From: Volvox africanus
Lineage: Eukaryota > Chlorophyta > Chlorophyceae > Chlamydomonadales > Volvocaceae
NCBI GenBank assembly: GCA_030268105.1
Contig: BSDZ01000026.1
Coordinates: forward strand, 996,001-1,060,000
Length of the DNA stretch: 64,000 nt
Reading direction: 5' to 3'
Shown one piece after another: positions 12,174-23,570 of the stretch. Under the pieces are notes generated by a model. It saw only the letters and a program-made list of their open reading frames with translations, was not told the DNA's origin and searched no databases. Both the position numbers and the translations under genes were made by a program. The number at the start of each line of letters is the position of its first letter. Position 1 is the stretch's first letter.

Positions 12174-12995
12174 TCAAATGCACCGCGACTCGCTCACCTC
12201 TTCCCTGATGTCATGAGTTTGAACGACCCTCGGATATGTGGACGCTTCCATTTGTCTCCTCCTCGCGTCATTGCGGATTTCCCTAGCTTTACCCTGCCAT
12301 ATCTCCACCGACCATTGCACGCATTCATCGTTGACAGCTTGAAGTATGTAATCAAAGACACGTTGCAAATCGATGCTTGGCACCACACGGGTTGGATTTT
12401 CGATTCTCATGAAGAGAGAGAGGCGATTCGATGACCAGATAGAGCCCTCCTTGGTCTCTCTGTCTATCATTTCAAATTTGAACACCTCAGCATGATATCT
12501 GTCCAAAAGGATACCCCAAAGAGGGGTTTTCCAGGCGTCCGTTTCCGTGTTAGGAGGATAATTCATTTCCCAGGCAGCCATGAGCTCAAATAATAATTGT
12601 GCCCGATAATTTGTGTATTGTGTATTCTCCAAATCATCTTTCAGCTCGATGACCAGAGTATTGATGCCATTATTTTTCTGAAACACATAATCAGCGTACC
12701 CATTAGCCTCCACACTTTGCAGGCGACACTCGCACATGAGCTCACGATCAAGCACGGCCGCAATCGGGGCGATGGCGATTTGCAGCCCCCACTCCTTGTT
12801 GCCGAACATGAAAGTGGACGCCACGCAGTCAAACGACGAAGCAGCAAGGTCCCAGATGACGCGCCATGCCTCTTCATATTCTATACTTGGTGACAGGTTA
12901 CCAGGTTCTTGTAACGTTATCCCGTCATAGCGCCCACTGAAGTCATCCGGTGTAGCGTGCGAAAATCCTAGTCTTCGGTCGTTCCCTTGAGCCAT
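12174..12995 (-). CDS. PDX copy 1: PD-(D/E)XK-like nuclease-fold protein
   Basis: A 273-residue frame starting MAQGNDRRLG. The frame is open upstream (MAGMAQ at 13004, and further to 13337), but the other copies agree from MAQ onward. The core YADYVFQ, then NTLVIELKDD, then RAQLLFELMAAWE fits the D...ExK...Q signature of restriction-endonuclease-like folds. It is followed by WGILLDRYHAEVFKFE, the usual last strands of that fold. Relative to copy 2 it lacks four residues after LQIAIAPI and has a shorter loop before INTLVIEL; both changes are in frame. The C-terminus after RNDAR is unique to this copy. The biological role is unknown: a host gene family or transposon cargo are both possible. Confidence 0.7.
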   Translation of the reverse strand: MAQGNDRRLGFSHATPDDFSGRYDGITLQEPGNLSPSIEYEEAWRVIWDLAASSFDCVASTFMFGNKEWGLQIAIAPIAAVLDRELMCECRLQSVEANGYADYVFQKNNGINTLVIELKDDLENTQYTNYRAQLLFELMAAWEMNYPPNTETDAWKTPLWGILLDRYHAEVFKFEMIDRETKEGSIWSSNRLSLFMRIENPTRVVPSIDLQRVFDYILQAVNDECVQWSVEIWQGKAREIRNDARRRQMEASTYPRVVQTHDIREEVSESRCI

Positions 12996-14345
12996 TCCAG
13001 CCATCCTACGAACCAGAACGAAACAACAACGCAAAACGTAACTAACGGAGTCACATAGACAGCAGTGCTTTGCGTGTTGAGTTGCATGTGCATCCAGTTG
13101 CTGTCCACTGGTTGCTTGCCAGTCATGCATGCATATCGTGTCATTGGACCAGAGCCTTACATATATTCGGTACGCGCTTACCCAGGTTTTGTCCGTCACG
13201 CTGATGACCAAAGCGTGGTGGAGGGTTCGATAGTTAAGAGCAGGTGGGATCGCGTAGACCGTATAGATAATGCGAATGAGGTTATATATTATATCATATA
13301 TTTTTCTAATTGGTATCAGCAAGCAACTAGCTAGCACAGACCTCCTTGGATTTGCTGAGGCACGTACCTAGGTAGGTACGCGTCACCTCCTCGTGACTGT
13401 ACCTAATATGAGGAGCTCCGTCGCTGGATTCTGCTAACCATGAAAATTGTATTAACCAGTGTTATGTGTAGGGAGCAATTATGTATGCAGGCAATACTTA
13501 TTATTGTATTCCAAAAACGCCGCCCGCCGATGGCTCGTTACCCCCCGAGCGAGCGACCGAAAACGTTTTCCTCGACTACCGTCGTACAATCTTTTTCATT
13601 TATTTCGGAGTTGCGCTCATAAAATCGTTAACTGTTTGCACATTGATGTCATTATATGTACGCGACATATATTCATGGTGATAATTTAATAACCGAATGA
13701 AGCTTCCTTCCGACTGGAACATGCATCCGTACATTCCCAAACGGCGGGTCCCCGAGCACGCCATCCACCATAAATCGACATCCGCTCTCAAACGTCATCC
13801 TTTTGAGCAGCTCCGTCTGAGCAATCTATCGTTCTCGTTGCGACGTCGGGCTCTATAAAGATGTGCATTTCTCTTGGCAAAGGAGCTGCATGTCGTATTT
13901 CTGCGATGCGAACCCATGCCTAACTGTACTCGTATAGAGCTAAACTAGGAACATATATCGTCTGGATACACTCTGGGACCGTTTTTATTTCCGTAATGGT
14001 TTTTCCTTCCTAAGCTGCACTTGCTCTCGCTTTTGTTAACTCCGGTTAGCTAGGTGATCTTAAAGACGTTGCTTCGGAAGCATTTCATGTATGCAAGTCA
14101 GCGCACAAGATTAGCTTCACCGATAACTTGCTTCTCATGTTGCTTCCGTCAAGTGTGCTTTCATACACAGGTTTTACTTATTCAGTTTTCCAGATGGGCT
14201 ACAGAATGCGGCAGACGCGCGATTAAGTAATCAAGCCTTTTGTATGATTTATGTAAATAAATATGTAATACGCCCTAAACGTATACAGAATCCTGGATTT
14301 TATAATTGCAAATATTTTAATTCTAGCCCCAAAATGGCTGACATG
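12996..14345 (-). promoter_or_regulatory. Conserved 5' flank of PDX copy 1
   Basis: More than 1 kb upstream of the PDX start is shared with copies 2 (21808 onward) and 4 (47689 onward). It includes an open but probably untranslated stretch next to the start and a palindromic GTACCTAGGTAGGTACG cluster at 13364-13380, 369 bases above the ATG. Which part is promoter, 5' UTR or transposon body is unknown. Confidence 0.5.
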
Positions 14346-14630
14346 CCCTATCTAACTACTCAGCAGTCATGTCTTTTTGTGGCTGGATATATAGATCTTT
14401 ACATACAGGATATGCATAAGTACTCGATTTCGGTCCGCTCTAGACCCCTACGCCCTAAACGTATATAGAATCCTGGATTTTATAATTGCAAATATTTTAA
14501 TTCTAGCCCCAAAATGGCTGACATGCCCTATCTAACTACTCAGCAGTCATGTCTTTTTGTGGCTGGATATATAGATCTTTACATACAGGATATGCATAAG
14601 TACTCGATTTCGGTCCGCTCTAGACCCAAA
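14271..14630. repeat. 180-bp tandem duplication (two copies)
   Basis: 14271-14450 and 14451-14630 are near-identical (for example GTATACAG versus GTATATAG at their starts). A diverged single copy of the first part is at about 23763-23845, in the flank of PDX copy 2. The unit therefore belongs to the outer PDX flank and was duplicated only here. Confidence 0.9.
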
Positions 14631-14639
14631 GAGGGTTAT

Positions 14640-15093
14640 GCCAGCTACTCTGGGAACCAATTTACTTCGTAAACCATTTGTAAAACAACTGGTAAATACC
14701 TTTGTAATGAGACGAAGTCTAACGTGCACGAAGTGAATCGTGTAATATACCAAGGGACCTTCGCAAGGTTGTCGTCGTGTGTAGCCTTCGTAAGGTTACA
14801 AGGACAAGTACTTCGTAGCTGTTTATCCAATACACGAAGCCGATATGAAGCGCTTCCTATGCGGGGTACCAAGTAGTTCGTCAGCTCACATTCATAACCC
14901 TTCAACCACGAAACGAAGCCGATGCATAGTCCTCTGTACGCATATGATAATGAATCAAGCAAGTTACTTGTCAACGTCGTATTCAACTTGTCAACATCGT
15001 CTGCCTGGTGGACTGCCTCTTGGCCCCACTGCTGCGCCCACCCCTGCTATTTCGTCCCCGTCCACGTGCCGCCCCATGCCCACATAATTGTGT
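14640..15093. other. TTCGTA/ACGAAG-rich stretch, no gene seen
   Basis: Many TTCGTA and ACGAAG motifs occur, with small inverted arms such as ACCTTCGCAAGGT and CCTTCGTAAGG. This suggests a decayed hairpin-type element. 14976-15090 is GC-rich and open, without a recognisable domain. Confidence 0.35.
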
Positions 15094-15376
15094 GTAGGAT
15101 AGGGGGTACATCACCCGTGGCCACTAACCTGGCAGTCCCTACCTTCCCCGGTATTTCGGGGCACCCTCATCCAGTCTCCCATGCCAACATCTCCGAAATC
15201 AGTGCTTTTCCCAGGTTCAGCACCCACCGCCGGCATCCAGCCGAATCTGCCGAATCAACTAAGGCGTCAACTCCGCTCCTGGTCAGCTCGCTTTCATTGG
15301 GGTCTTCACCGTCCATCGTCATGGGGGCACCCTGCCCTCAACTTAGGGTCTTTTGGCCCGCTCTCGGTCGGGGTAG
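15094..15376 (-). repeat. Dispersed repeat S, copy 1
   Basis: About 283 bases beginning GTAGGATAGGGGG and ending GTCGGGGTAG. It is the reverse complement of copies at 38264-38553 and 51038-51328. No coding content is recognised. Confidence 0.8.
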
Positions 15377-15398
15377 AATCTGGATCTCCAGGGGAGGA

Positions 15399-15906
15399 TG
15401 ATGTATAGGAAAGCCAATGAAGGGTGGTATCGAAAGATACCGGTTGTTGTGCCAGAGCCCGATTATATAGCATGACAGACCAAGTCGTACTTGGGATGCC
15501 GTAGGACCTCGAATCGGGCGTGACCTTCAGAAGTCAGTACGACAACCGGAGATTCAGTGAACCAGGAACCAGGTGTTCCACCTTTTACCATTCAGTCGGT
15601 AAAAGGCCCAGCCCATACAGGTTATGGACAACCGACAGGTTCGGTATTCCGGGAGGGTGGTTAGTAATATGGCTGGCGGCTGCCGCCAAATCCGTAATCC
15701 TAATTTGCGATGGGATTATGAATTGGTTACAGACGGTTAAACTAGCAGTTCATTAAATCATGATTATTAACAATAAACAAATGGTTATATATAATGAATT
15801 GGTTACAGACGGTTAAGACTGGTAGTTTGTTAAATCATAATTTTGAACAATAAACAGATTATTATTATCTCTTAAGCATTTACTAAAGTTCATTAAGGAT
15901 ACAACA
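15399..15906 (-). mobile_element. Old solo LTR, related to the one at 23108-23553
   Basis: Reverse-complement relative of the solo LTR at 23108-23553, with outer ends TGTTGTATCC and a decayed TGATGTATA. A tandem duplication of about 75 bases lies inside it (about 15714-15865). The flanks GAGGA and TAGGA differ at one base and could be a worn target duplication. Confidence 0.65.
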
Positions 15907-16282
15907 TAGGACCGAGTATCTTTGCAGGTGCATAGGAATCCCAAGCAACCATGTAAGGTGTCATGCATGCATGCATCCCCAGCACATCAACCTACCTGGC
16001 AAAGCTTGCGGTAAATGAGCTGCTGTTGTGGCAATGCCGCTGTGTGGCTACTTAGGTGTGAAGCGATTCTCACAATATTACAAGCAACTAACGAACTGAT
16101 CTTCCAACCCCTGGGAGATAAGGGACCTCAGGCCGTACAGATGTGTAACGGCCAGGGCCCAATACAAAACAGAGGTCTGGCCAAAAGGTCTCTGACGCTT
16201 TACAACGCTCCCACGCAGACAGACCACCTTGCTGGTCCTTCAGCAAACTGGTTAGCGCACACCCATGCCGCGCACACACTTC
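15907..16282. other. No feature seen
   Basis: Between the solo LTR and the Copia scrap. It contains a short CATG repeat at about 15963-15975 and is otherwise unremarkable. It may include non-coding 3' sequence of the Copia fragment. Confidence 0.45.
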
Positions 16283-16625
16283 TCAAACAAATTGCGGCAA
16301 TGGCAGCGCCTTGGTCAGGTAATCAGCCACCATGTCCGCGGACTTGACATACACAAACGAAATCTCGCCACGTACAGCACGCTGACGCACAAAGTGGTGC
16401 TGCACGTCAATGTGCTTCACCCTCGCAGACGTAATCGGGTTGTTGACCAGCCTGATTGCTGCTTGGTTGTCACACTTGATCGGCACACTCGAAACACCTA
16501 GCTGTAAATCTTGAGCCAGATAACGATACCACAGCGCTTCCTTTACTGCAGCGGCACTCGACATGTACTCGGCCTCTGCCGTCGACATGGAAACTGTTGG
16601 CTGCGCGTCCCAATCTCTGCGTACG
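16283..16625 (-). pseudogene. Copia RNase H C-terminal fragment
   Basis: The minus-strand frame has QPTVSMSTAEAEYMSSAAA, KCDNQAAIRL, then VKHIDVQHHFVR and ADYLTKALP. This is the classic end of Copia pol (the catalytic D of the CDNQAA block and the TKxL end are present). Everything upstream is missing. It is clearly a different lineage from Copia-1, to judge from the residues. Confidence 0.88.
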
Positions 16626-16827
16626 GCCGAATCGTGGCCAACGATGGACTTTTCAATTCATGACTTGTACGTCGACAGTTCACTTTGACAGAGCTTTGTT
16701 TATTTTTGCAGCGGCAATATGGGCTATCGGCTGGTTTAGCCTCTTTGCGTAGCCTAATTTGGATATCGGTATCATGCGATGCTCTTTATCGTAAGCGTTG
16801 AAAAGGACCTACTGTACGACAAGTATA

Positions 16828-18252
16828 GTCTGTGATGCTTATTTCGCGTACATTCACTCCGTACATTCTGGTAAGTCAATAAGCTGGCACAGAGTGGGTC
16901 AGGTAACTGCTATACGGCACCTGAGTCATTGTCTGTCTACCTGAGTTGAGGCCACGGCACAGGGATTTTAGGATTGGAATTTCCGTACACAGGGAAAAAT
17001 TGGAATTACCATACATGCCCCTCATGTGCCTGACCCCTGCTTAAAACGCAAAAGCGAGAGCTGCATTTCTGTGAGTTTTGTCGTACACTGGATTCCATGT
17101 TTAAGATTTGGGTTCGGTACGTTTCTCAGGGTGAAGCTTTCCTTGTACGTCTTGCTATCCGGACCCCACCCCACACCCCCACATACATACACATACACAT
17201 ACACATGCCGTCTACGTGCAATGTGATTCCGTCGTCGTTTCACATGGTGGGGCGGTTGGGACCGTTGGATCGCGGTTGGGATGTGTATGTTCGGCGAGTT
17301 CTGATAACAGATGGAAGAATATCAGCAGTTGCGTTTTAGCTACTTAGGGTTTTGCCGGACAGTAATGGTGATGGTTGATGGTGATGACGGTTATCGTGGT
17401 GGGTGGCAATGTTGCTAAATTGCGCCTGATCTTGGGATGGACCCGATTGCTTTTGATGGCATTTGGCATGCAGTACGGTTGGATTATATTGACCGGATTT
17501 GTACGGCAGCGTCCACCCTTGTTATGGGTGTGTGTGCCTGCGTAAGGTAGATAGGTGCTGTGCTTTCCTAAACAAGCTACCCTACCAGTACCGCCCTGTT
17601 CAATATTTAAGTCGTATTAGTTCCCGATGGATTTATTTGACCAAGGGGTCAGAAGGAACTCTTGCTCCCACATTTCAGCCGTGAAGGCTTGCATAGCGCT
17701 GGCGTCTGATAAGTCAACACTATAGCTGCAGTTGGGCCGAGCATCTCGAAAAGGCCTTTTCAAGATGCTGAGCGTATGCTTTTAAATATTCTTTCCTACT
17801 TGTGCATGCCGTACAACGTATGGCAAATACAACAGGCGTAAATCTTTTGCAAATATAGCAACGTTTGCAATCGTTATCCGGTTTGTTGTCAGCTAGTCAG
17901 TGCTGACTACTTCACGTTGTTGTAGTTCGCGTTGGCCATGGACCCCGACGGTGGTGTATACGGCCGAAACTATTGCTGATGTATACATATGTATTTCACA
18001 TTACTGCATATCATTATCGTTATTGCCGGCATCACATAGCAGAATGCAACCTAGCCAGAGGCTGATGAGGCGCCTGTTAGGATTTCCAGACGCAAACCCG
18101 GCCTTGATTCTCTGGATTATGGGACGCCCACACAGTAGCCAAGATTCCCTACATCCAACTTCATGCATGCTGGCGACATAGTGGCAGGAAGTGGCGCATT
18201 GGCGACGACAGTTTCGTCACATTGGCTCCCCCTTATCGCACGTGTGTCTCCA

Positions 18253-18283
<31 letters not shown>

Positions 18284-20215
18284 CTGTTTTTGCACTAGAG
18301 CAGATACATGTATACAAGTCGATTAGCTGAGTACTGACGATTTGGTCTTGATATGAACAAATATCAATGTGCGGCGGGTAGGACACGGCTGGGCTCTGCC
18401 GCTGCCTCTGTTGCTTGGTTGGTTTGGGTGATCCAAGGTACAGAACACAAGCGTCTCCATGAGCCATGGTGCTCACATACGGGCCTGCTGAAGGGCTCGC
18501 TGGCGCGGGTAGGTAGATGGAATGCGGTAGCAGGCCGCAGCGCCCCGATAGCATTCAGTGCGCCAATCAATTTAACCGAGCCAGAGAAATATTGATACAT
18601 CATATGGTGAATATTATTAGACATATTTGTATGCGTGTGAGCTTCTCAGTTGTGGCTTTATTGTGAATCGCTCGTTGCTTTCCGTTAGCCTTCGTAATAC
18701 GGATGGTTAATCGTAGATAAACGGCAGAGCCCGATTCGGTTGTAGATAACGGTTATGCGTACACCACACGATCGAACTAAATGAAATCACGACTTTGTCA
18801 ATTTCTATCAGCGGTACTGAATCAAATGACGTCTTGGAAGGACATGTTACCTGCGGTTGGCACGGCCATGCATGTATTGGCAGCTTTAGTCTTTTCCGTA
18901 ATGTTTGTGATACCATGGGTGCAACTCAAACTCGCCCAGCTTGGCAGGATTCCGGGACCCATATTCTGGCTGCCGCTTATTGGCGAAACGCCTCAATTGA
19001 TGCAATCTCCTTTCAAGTACATGTGGAAGAGATGGCTATCCTATGGAGGCATATTTCGGACAAGTTTATTGGGTCAACAAGTTTACGTTGTCGGTACGCA
19101 AGACATTCTCCGTTCTGTATGGTCCGACGAGGAGGCGTTTGAATTTCATGTAAGCCAGTTGGGCTGACTCTATGCATCATCAATAGTGGCAGAATAGTCG
19201 CTCAATTTCCTAGATGCCGGTTTGGGCGGGACGCTGACTTGATCAGGGCTAGCTGACTGCAGCCAGGGGCACTAAGGTGGAAACACGGAAAGACTCAATG
19301 CCAAGTTATGTGATTGGGCTATCTCTGTTGCGCTCTGCACGCTGGTTTGGTACAGGTGCCCGGAAAGACGTTTTCGATGCTGATAACCGACATCCGCCAC
19401 TTGCGGGAGCCCAGACAACATGCCTTTTTGTAAGTTACAATGCGTACGGATCTCTATCGGGACTCAATGTATACGGCACAATAGGTACATAGCATGTACG
19501 ATAATGTACGGACTCAAGCTTGTTCGGCGCTACATGTGCCCGGGTCTTCATAAATGGCATATGGACGCCATTGCATTATAGCTGACGGCTGCGATGATCT
19601 GCATGAAGTTGCCCTCAACCAGGGGACGAACGCATAGAGGGCAACGAAGTGCTTGGGATGTGGGCTGCGGGCTTGGAGGTTTGGGGGTTCACAGGAGCCA
19701 GACAGTTTCCAAAAGTGTATCCCTCCGCCTTCGCCTTCCATCCATTTCTCCGACAGTTGCGGTTACGAAGCTGCGCCTTCCGCTCTCAGCTTCCAAACAT
19801 AAGTGTATGCAACACCGCCCACATCACCCTACCCCGCCTTTCCCCAATATTATTACATGTTTATATCATTGATACTATACTTATTTAAATAATATATTGA
19901 CTCCTTTGCTCCTGACTGCTTCGTAATGTCGACTCCTACCCGCCTTTTCCACCGGCGCCCTGGTCCATTGGGAAACATCAGAGGCGTCGGCTGGGCCAGG
20001 CGCTGAGCCCCGCCGCTGTCGCCGCCAACTTGTTGGGCCCTATGGCGGCGGTGATGCGGCGCCACTTGGACTCGTGGGAGCATCGTGGCCGGGTATTGCT
20101 GAGTCATGCGGTGAGGGGTGGGCTGGATGGGTAGGTTTCTGAAAGAAGAAATGATTAAATCAAATTCAACGATTATAATGTTCTAACAGTAAATGTCCGG
20201 CCAGTGCCGCAACCC
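16828..20215 (+). repeat. Segmental duplication, copy A (partner at 50659-54330)
   Basis: About 3.4 kb in the same orientation and near-identical to the sequence about 34.15 kb downstream. The offset is about 34,150 before and 34,146 after a TG tract whose length differs. Copy A lacks repeat S, which interrupts copy B at 51038-51328, and loses similarity within the third P450 intron at about 20160-20215. Confidence 0.95.
18781..20110 (+). pseudogene. Truncated cytochrome P450 pseudogene (duplicate of 52927-57945)
   Basis: Exons 1-3 of the P450 gene are present at 18781-19149, 19356-19429 and 19982-20110. Exon 2 ends in five T instead of six, a one-base deletion that shifts the frame before exon 3. 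Exons 4-10, including the I-helix, ExxR and haem-binding regions, are absent: the copy runs out at about 20,200. The N-terminal anchor and PGPIFWLPLIGETPQL are intact. No enzyme can be made from it. Confidence 0.9.
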
Positions 20216-20322
20216 CCTGGGGATATAGCCCCCGCATGAAGCAGTACACGGTTATCAGGCATGGCCGTACCTCTCCCTCCCAGCCGTGAATTTCTGTTTG
20301 ACCCATGGGTCAGTTGCTTATC
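20216..20322. other. Junction between duplication A and PDX copy 2
   Basis: About 100 bases without a recognised feature. The breakpoint of the duplicated block lies here, next to the 3' end of PDX copy 2. Confidence 0.5.
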
Positions 20323-21807
20323 CTAGATACCTCCGCCGCTCCAGCCGCCGCCCCTAAGCATCGGCCCCGAGCCGCTACCACCCTGTGTCCCTGAACTGCC
20401 GTCCGCCGCCCCAGCCGCCGCCCCTAACGTTGGTTTCCGACCCCTAGGCATCGGCCCCGAGCCCCTACCACCCTGTGTCCCTGAACTGCCGTCCGCCGCC
20501 CCAGCCGCCGCCCCTAACGTCGGTTTCCGACCCCTAGGCATCGGCCCCGAGCCGCTTCCACCCTGTGTCCCTGAACTGCCGTCCGCCGCCCCAGCCGCCG
20601 CCCCTAACGTCGGTTTCCGACCCCTAGGCATCGGCCCCGAGCCGCTACCACCCTGTGTCCCTGAACTGCCGTCCGCAGCCCCAGCCGCCGCCCCTAACGT
20701 CGGTTTCCGACCCCTAGGCATCGGCCCCGAGCCCCTACCACCCTGTGTCCCTGAACTGCCGTCCGCAGCCCCAGCCGCCGCCCCTAACGTCGGTTTCCGA
20801 CCCCTAAGCATCGGCCCCGAGCCGCTACCACCCTGTGTCCCTGAACTGCCGTCCGCCGCCCCAGCCGCCGCCCCTAACGTCGGTTTCCGACCCCTAGGCA
20901 TCGGCCCCGAGCCGCTTCCACCCTGTGTCCCTGAACTGCCGTCCGCCGCCCCAGCCGCCGCCCCTAACGTCGGTTTCCGACCCCTAGGCATCGGCCCCGA
21001 GCCGCTACCACCCTGTGTCCCTGAACTGCCGTCCGCCGCCCTCGCGTCATTGCGGATTTCGCTAGCTTTATCCTGCCATATCTCCTCCGACCAAGCCACG
21101 CATTTATCGTTGACAGCTTGAAGTATGTAATGAAACACAAGTGGCAAATCATCGCTTGGCACCACACGGGCTGGATTTTCGATTTTCTTGAAGAGAGAGA
21201 GGCGCCTCGAGCACCAGATAGAGGGCACCTTGGTATATTGGTCGATCTTTTCCAATTTGAACACCTCAGCATGATATCTGTCCAAAAGGATACCCCAAAC
21301 AGGGATTCTCCAGGCGTCGGTCTTGTTTACCTTCTTTTTTTTAAAATTCCATTCCCAGGCAGCGATGAGCTCAAATAGCAGCTGTGCTCGGTTGTTTTCG
21401 TACTTTTTATCCAAATCATCTTTCAGCTCGATGACCAGAGTATTGATTACATTGTTTTTTTGACGGCCAATTCGATTCTGAAACACATAATCAGCGGCCC
21501 CCTTAGCCTTCACACTTTTCAGGTAACACTCGCACTTGAGCTCACGATCAAGCACGGCCGCAACCGTCGCAAAAATCGGGGCGATGGCGATTTGCAGCCC
21601 CCTCTCATAGTTGCCGAACATGAAAGTGGACGCCACGCAGTCAAACGACGAAGCAGCAAGGTCCCAGATGACGCTCGATGCCTTTTTATATTTAAAACAT
21701 GGTAACAGGTTACTAGGTTCTTGTAACGTTATCCCGTCATAGCGCCGCCTGAAGTCATCCGGTGTAGCGTGCGAAAATCCTAGTCTTCGGTCGTTCCCTT
21801 GAGCCAT
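20323..21807 (-). CDS. PDX copy 2: PD-(D/E)XK-like protein with AT-hook-like repeat tail
   Basis: A 494-residue frame from MAQGNDRRLG, open further upstream to 22023. Residues 1-256 are the family core: D106 in AADYVFQ, E127/K129 in NTLVIELKDD and Q142 in RAQLLFEL match the D...ExK...Q nuclease signature, followed by WGILLDRYHAEVFKLE. From about residue 257, after RNDAR, come seven full 30-residue repeats (AADGSSGTQGG...) and one partial. Each full repeat contains PRGRKP (LRGRKP in one), close to the RGRP core of AT-hooks. The tail is Gly/Ser/Ala-rich and basic, hence probably disordered and DNA-contacting. I infer a DNA-acting protein; neither nuclease activity nor its target is shown. Other copies lack this tail. 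Confidence 0.72.
   Translation of the reverse strand: MAQGNDRRLGFSHATPDDFRRRYDGITLQEPSNLLPCFKYKKASSVIWDLAASSFDCVASTFMFGNYERGLQIAIAPIFATVAAVLDRELKCECYLKSVKAKGAADYVFQNRIGRQKNNVINTLVIELKDDLDKKYENNRAQLLFELIAAWEWNFKKKKVNKTDAWRIPVWGILLDRYHAEVFKLEKIDQYTKVPSIWCSRRLSLFKKIENPARVVPSDDLPLVFHYILQAVNDKCVAWSEEIWQDKASEIRNDARAADGSSGTQGGSGSGPMPRGRKPTLGAAAGAADGSSGTQGGSGSGPMPRGRKPTLGAAAGAADGSSGTQGGSGSGPMLRGRKPTLGAAAGAADGSSGTQGGRGSGPMPRGRKPTLGAAAGAADGSSGTQGGSGSGPMPRGRKPTLGAAAGAADGSSGTQGGSGSGPMPRGRKPTLGAAAGAADGSSGTQGGRGSGPMPRGRKPTLGAAAGAADGSSGTQGGSGSGPMLRGGGWSGGGI
20338..21040. repeat. 90-bp tandem array encoding the PDX copy 2 tail
   Basis: Seven to eight head-to-tail 90-base units, nearly identical in sequence and an exact multiple of three. 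The array therefore stays in frame, and its low divergence points to recent expansion. Confidence 0.95.
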
Positions 21808-22864
21808 TCCAGCCATCCTACGAACCAGAACGAAACAACAACGCAGAACGTAACTAACGGAGTCACATAGACAGCAGTGCTTTGCGTGTTGAGTTGCATG
21901 TGCATCCAGTTGCTGTCCACTGGTTGCTTGCCAGCCATGCATGCATATCGTGTCATTGGACCAGAGCCTTACATATATTCGGTACGCACTTACCCAGGTT
22001 TTGTCCGTCACGCTGATGACCAAAGCGTGGTGGAGGGTTCGATAGTTAAGAGCAGGTGAGGTCGCGTAGACCGTATAGATAATGCGAATGAGATTATATA
22101 TTATATCATATATTTTCTAATTGGTATGATCAAGCAATTAGCTAGCACAGACCTCCTTGGATTTGCGGAGGCACGTACGTACGTACCTACACGTACCTAG
22201 GTAGGTTTGCGTCACCTCCACGTGACTATACCTAATATGAGGAGCTCCATCGCTGAATTCTGCTAACCATGAAATATTTATTAATTAGTCTAATGTTTAT
22301 CAATCAAGTATGTATTTAGGCAATACTTAATATTGCATTCTAAAATTGCCGCCCGCCGATGGCTCGTCACCCCCAAAACGTTTCCTTGACTACCGCCGTA
22401 CAATCTTTTTCATTTATTTCGGAGTTGCGCTCCTAAAATCGTTAACTGTTTGCACATTTATGTTTTAAATTAACGCAATATACATTTATGGTGATAATTT
22501 AATAACGAATGAAGCTTCCTTCCGACTGGAACATGCATCCGTACATTCCCAAACGGCGGGTCCTCGACGACGCCATCCACCATAAATCGACATCCGCTCT
22601 CAAACGTCATCATTCTCAGCAGCTCCGTCTGAGCAATCTATCGTTCTCGTTGCGACGTCGGGCTCCATAAAGATGCGCGTTTCTCTTGGCAAAGGAGCTG
22701 CATGTCGTATTTCTGCGATGCGAACCCATGCCTAACTGTACTCGTATATAGCTAAATTAGGAACATATATCGTCTGGATACGCCCTGAGAACGTTTTTCT
22801 TTCCGTAATGGTTTTTCCTTCCTAAGCTGCACTTGCTTTCGCTTTTGTAAACCCCGGTTAGCTA
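21808..22864 (-). promoter_or_regulatory. Conserved 5' flank of PDX copy 2 (inner part)
   Basis: Closely similar to the flanks of copies 1 and 4. The GTAC palindrome cluster is at 22173-22207, 366 bases above the ATG, and is longer than in copy 1. The flank resumes at 23571-23850 after the MITE-like insertion. Confidence 0.5.
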
Positions 22865-23570
22865 CGTCTGTATTTTTTCTGGTCGACTATAGCGCAGCAT
22901 CGGCTAATAGTCGGCCGGGGGACATAGTCGGAAGTGTAGTCGACCTCGACTATAGTCATGTACGATAGCCGACATGGTCTATAGTCGTCCGACTATAGTG
23001 CATACTATATCGAGTACAGGCAACAAGTCGTACTATAGTCGATGCCAAAATCGTTAAAAAGAATGGACTATTGGTCGGCATAATAGCCGAGCTATAGACA
23101 GCCTCCCTGTTGTATCCTTAATGCAATTCGGTAAATCATTAAGATATAATATTTTATTATTATTATATAATTTTTAATTCTGTTTATTATTTTATGGTAT
23201 AATTTATTTAATTATCGGATTAACTGTTTCATGTTCTCATCTGGCATTCGATTTGTGGATTTGGTCTCGGCTGTCGACGACCAATGCTAACCGACTTCCT
23301 GAAACATCCGAACCTGTCGATTACTCCATAACCTGTATGGAATGGGCCATTTACCGCCTGAATGGTAAATGGTGGAACACCTGGTTCCTGGTTCACTGAA
23401 TCTCCGGTTGTAGTGGTGACTTCTGAAGGTCACGCCCGGTTCGAGGCCTTATGGTCTCTCAAGTACGACCTAGTCGGCGGCTCTACTTAATCGGGCTCTG
23501 GCACAACAACCGGTATCTTTTGATACCACCCTTCGTGGGTACCATATACAACACTCCCAAATTACAGACG
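22865..23570. mobile_element. MITE-like element with CTATAGTCG motifs, split by a solo LTR
   Basis: Compared with copy 1 (GGTTAGCTAGGTGATC), copy 2 carries an insertion between GCTACGT and ACGTAGG. The ACGT on both sides looks like a short target duplication. Its ends, CTGTATTTTT and AAATTACAG, are roughly inverted. The left 240 bases hold several CTATAGTCG / CGACTATAG motifs in both orientations and should fold extensively. There is no coding capacity. Confidence 0.6.
23108..23553 (+). mobile_element. Solo LTR (446 bp) with CTCCC target duplication
   Basis: It starts TGTTGTATCC and ends ATACAACA. The flanks at 23103-23107 and 23554-23558 are both CTCCC. It has TG...CA ends, a 5-base target duplication and no internal region, so it is a solo LTR. 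A worn relative lies at 15399-15906. Confidence 0.9.

Noticed and set aside
18353..18624. Small frames duplicated at 52499-52770 as conserved genes
   Set aside because: Their identity reflects the recent segmental duplication, not selection; no domain is recognised.
20338..21040. CRISPR array or satellite reading of the 90-bp repeats
   Set aside because: Contiguous in-frame tandem units without spacers, inside a coding frame in a eukaryotic genome.
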